Source: a bacterium
Lineage (GTDB): Archaea; Thermoproteota; Nitrososphaeria; Nitrososphaerales; Nitrososphaeraceae
Assembly (NCBI GenBank): GCA_014381105.1
Contig: JACMIO010000114.1
Location: forward strand, 1-5,650
Reading direction: 5' to 3'
DNA length: 5,650 nt
Below, one piece after another: positions 4,640-5,650 of the stretch (positions are counted from its first letter, which is position 1; every line of letters starts with the position of its first letter). The notes under the pieces are model-generated. The model saw only the letters and a program-made list of their open reading frames with translations. It was not told where the DNA came from and ran no database searches. A program made the position numbers and the translations under genes.

Positions 4640-5650
4640 ATGGTTCATGAGAATTGTGGCGTCATTGGTTTTTTTTCACTGAATGGCCATAATGTGATAC
4701 CTTATGTAATTGATTCCTTAAGGGCATTACAGCACAGGGGTCAGGAAGCATGGGGATTTGCCGTCCCATCAAAGCCTCCGTATAAACGCTTAGGATTGGT
4801 TTCGACTTCAAGAAATTTTAAAAGCATTGTCAGAAAGTTCAATTCTCATGCTGCTATAGGTCATGTTAGATACTCCACTTTTGGAAAAAGTAATTTGGAG
4901 AATGCACAACCATTAAAAATAAAAGATCTTTGCATTGCACATAATGGCACCATAGCAAATGTTGAAGAATTGTCTAACATGGTAGGAGGTTGCACTTTTT
5001 CGCCACAAACTATGACGGATACGTTGCTAGCAGCACAAAGATTGATGATGCATCTCGAAAAGAATGATAACATGATTCAGGCAATGCGCGTGTTGAAGGA
5101 GGAGATGATAGGATCTTTTTGTTTTACCCTGTTGACTGATGATGGTTCTGTTTATGCAGTTCGCGATACGCGTGGATTCAGACCATTGGTGTTGGGGTAT
5201 ATTGAAGAAACCAACACGTATATGATATCTTCAGAATCATGTGCTATTGATACTGTGGATGGTAAACTTCTAGGAGATATCCAGCCCGGAGAATTATTAA
5301 AGATTAGTTCAAAAGGAATTGAAAGACAGCAATTTTCCACTAGCGAATATCATTCGCATTGCGCATTTGAATTCACATACTTTGCCCATCCAAGCAGCAC
5401 TATCGAAGGTGTTAACGTATATGAAGCAAGAAAAAAAATGGGACATTATTTGGCAAGAAAATATCCCGTTAAAGATGCTGATGTTGTTATACCTGTCCCT
5501 GATTCAGCAAGACCAGCAGCTCTTGGGTATGCCGAAGAATTAGGAATTCATTTTGAAGAAGGGTTATTGAAAGACAGGTACAGGAAAAAGGGTTCCATGA
5601 GAAGTTTTATTGAACCCTACCACGGAGAGCGTATCGAGATTAATAAGGGA
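4640..5650 (+). CDS. purF: Amidophosphoribosyltransferase PurF (glutamine PRPP amidotransferase), 3' end beyond the window
   Basis: This is the first enzyme of de novo purine synthesis, making 5-phosphoribosylamine from PRPP and glutamine. The window holds 337 codons. An in-frame TAG two codons upstream fixes the start at ATG 4640. The N-terminal class II (Ntn) glutaminase begins MVHEN-CGVIGFF. Cys6 should become the N-terminal nucleophile after removal of a 5-residue propeptide. Further glutaminase motifs are LQHRGQEAWG (30-39), GHVRYSTFG (74-82, Arg77), AHNGTIAN (100-107, oxyanion Asn102-Gly103), MTDT (125-128, Asp127), RDTRGFRPLVLG (175-186) and SSESCAIDT (197-205). The phosphoribosyltransferase part starts near CAFEFTYFAHPSS (241-253) and VIPVPDSARPAALGYAEELG (283-302). 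The PRPP-binding VDDS-type loop lies past the edge. Cys241 matches a position that is a 4Fe-4S ligand in Bacillus PurF, but the other ligands are out of view. The catalytic flexible loop (about 311-324) carries extra residues. A divergent PurF paralogue is the main alternative. Confidence 0.94.
   Translation, partial: MVHENCGVIGFFSLNGHNVIPYVIDSLRALQHRGQEAWGFAVPSKPPYKRLGLVSTSRNFKSIVRKFNSHAAIGHVRYSTFGKSNLENAQPLKIKDLCIAHNGTIANVEELSNMVGGCTFSPQTMTDTLLAAQRLMMHLEKNDNMIQAMRVLKEEMIGSFCFTLLTDDGSVYAVRDTRGFRPLVLGYIEETNTYMISSESCAIDTVDGKLLGDIQPGELLKISSKGIERQQFSTSEYHSHCAFEFTYFAHPSSTIEGVNVYEARKKMGHYLARKYPVKDADVVIPVPDSARPAALGYAEELGIHFEEGLLKDRYRKKGSMRSFIEPYHGERIEINKG

Noticed and set aside
4629..4682. A 17-codon ORF overlapping the purF start (ATG 4629, TGA 4680), a possible leader peptide or -1 frameshift partner through the T8 run
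   Set aside because: It has no ribosome binding site and no conserved-looking sequence. A frameshifted fusion would lose the essential nucleophile Cys6.
4861..5543. Short open frames of 62-74 codons on both strands
   Set aside because: All lie within purF in other frames. The purF frame runs unbroken from 4640 to the edge with family motifs throughout.
1..5650. Search for a new defence, mobile or repeat-based system
   Set aside because: Nearly all the sequence is explained by five recognisable housekeeping-type genes. No array of repeats, integrase, transposase, toxin-antitoxin pair or RNA gene was seen on either strand.

Overview
This window looks like a piece of an AT-rich archaeal chromosome, most likely an ammonia-oxidising thaumarchaeon (Nitrososphaeria) such as the low-GC genus Nitrosocosmicus. 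That placement is inference. It rests on the archaeal-style promoter layout (AT boxes about 25-35 bases before the starts, almost no Shine-Dalgarno sequences), a free-standing CBS-pair protein, a secreted PQQ-type sugar dehydrogenase of a kind I associate with these archaea, and archaeal-looking small-form PurL/PurQ. No rRNA or other phylogenetic marker is present to settle it.

Layout. Positions 1-1070 (minus strand) hold the N-terminal 356 codons of a secreted six-bladed beta-propeller sugar dehydrogenase whose end lies beyond the left edge. Positions 1134-1547 (minus strand) hold a complete two-CBS-domain protein with a probable TTG start. A divergent intergenic region of about 150 bases follows, with an AT-rich box and two small palindromes. 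On the plus strand lie purQ (1704-2396), purL (2411-4582) and the first 337 codons of purF (4640 to the right edge).

The plus-strand genes form a de novo purine biosynthesis cluster. PurF makes 5-phosphoribosylamine from PRPP and glutamine (step 1). PurQ supplies ammonia from glutamine to PurL, which converts FGAR to FGAM (step 4). The 14-base purQ-purL gap suggests co-transcription. The 57-base purL-purF gap could also carry a promoter of its own. PurS, the third subunit expected with small-form PurL and PurQ, is not encoded here.

I see no mobile element, CRISPR array, RNA gene or obviously new multi-gene system. The most unusual points are small: a 7-base near-tandem duplication that puts the likely ancestral ATG of the CBS gene out of frame and leaves TTG as start, a short insertion in the catalytic loop of PurF, and candidate operator palindromes around the purQ promoter.
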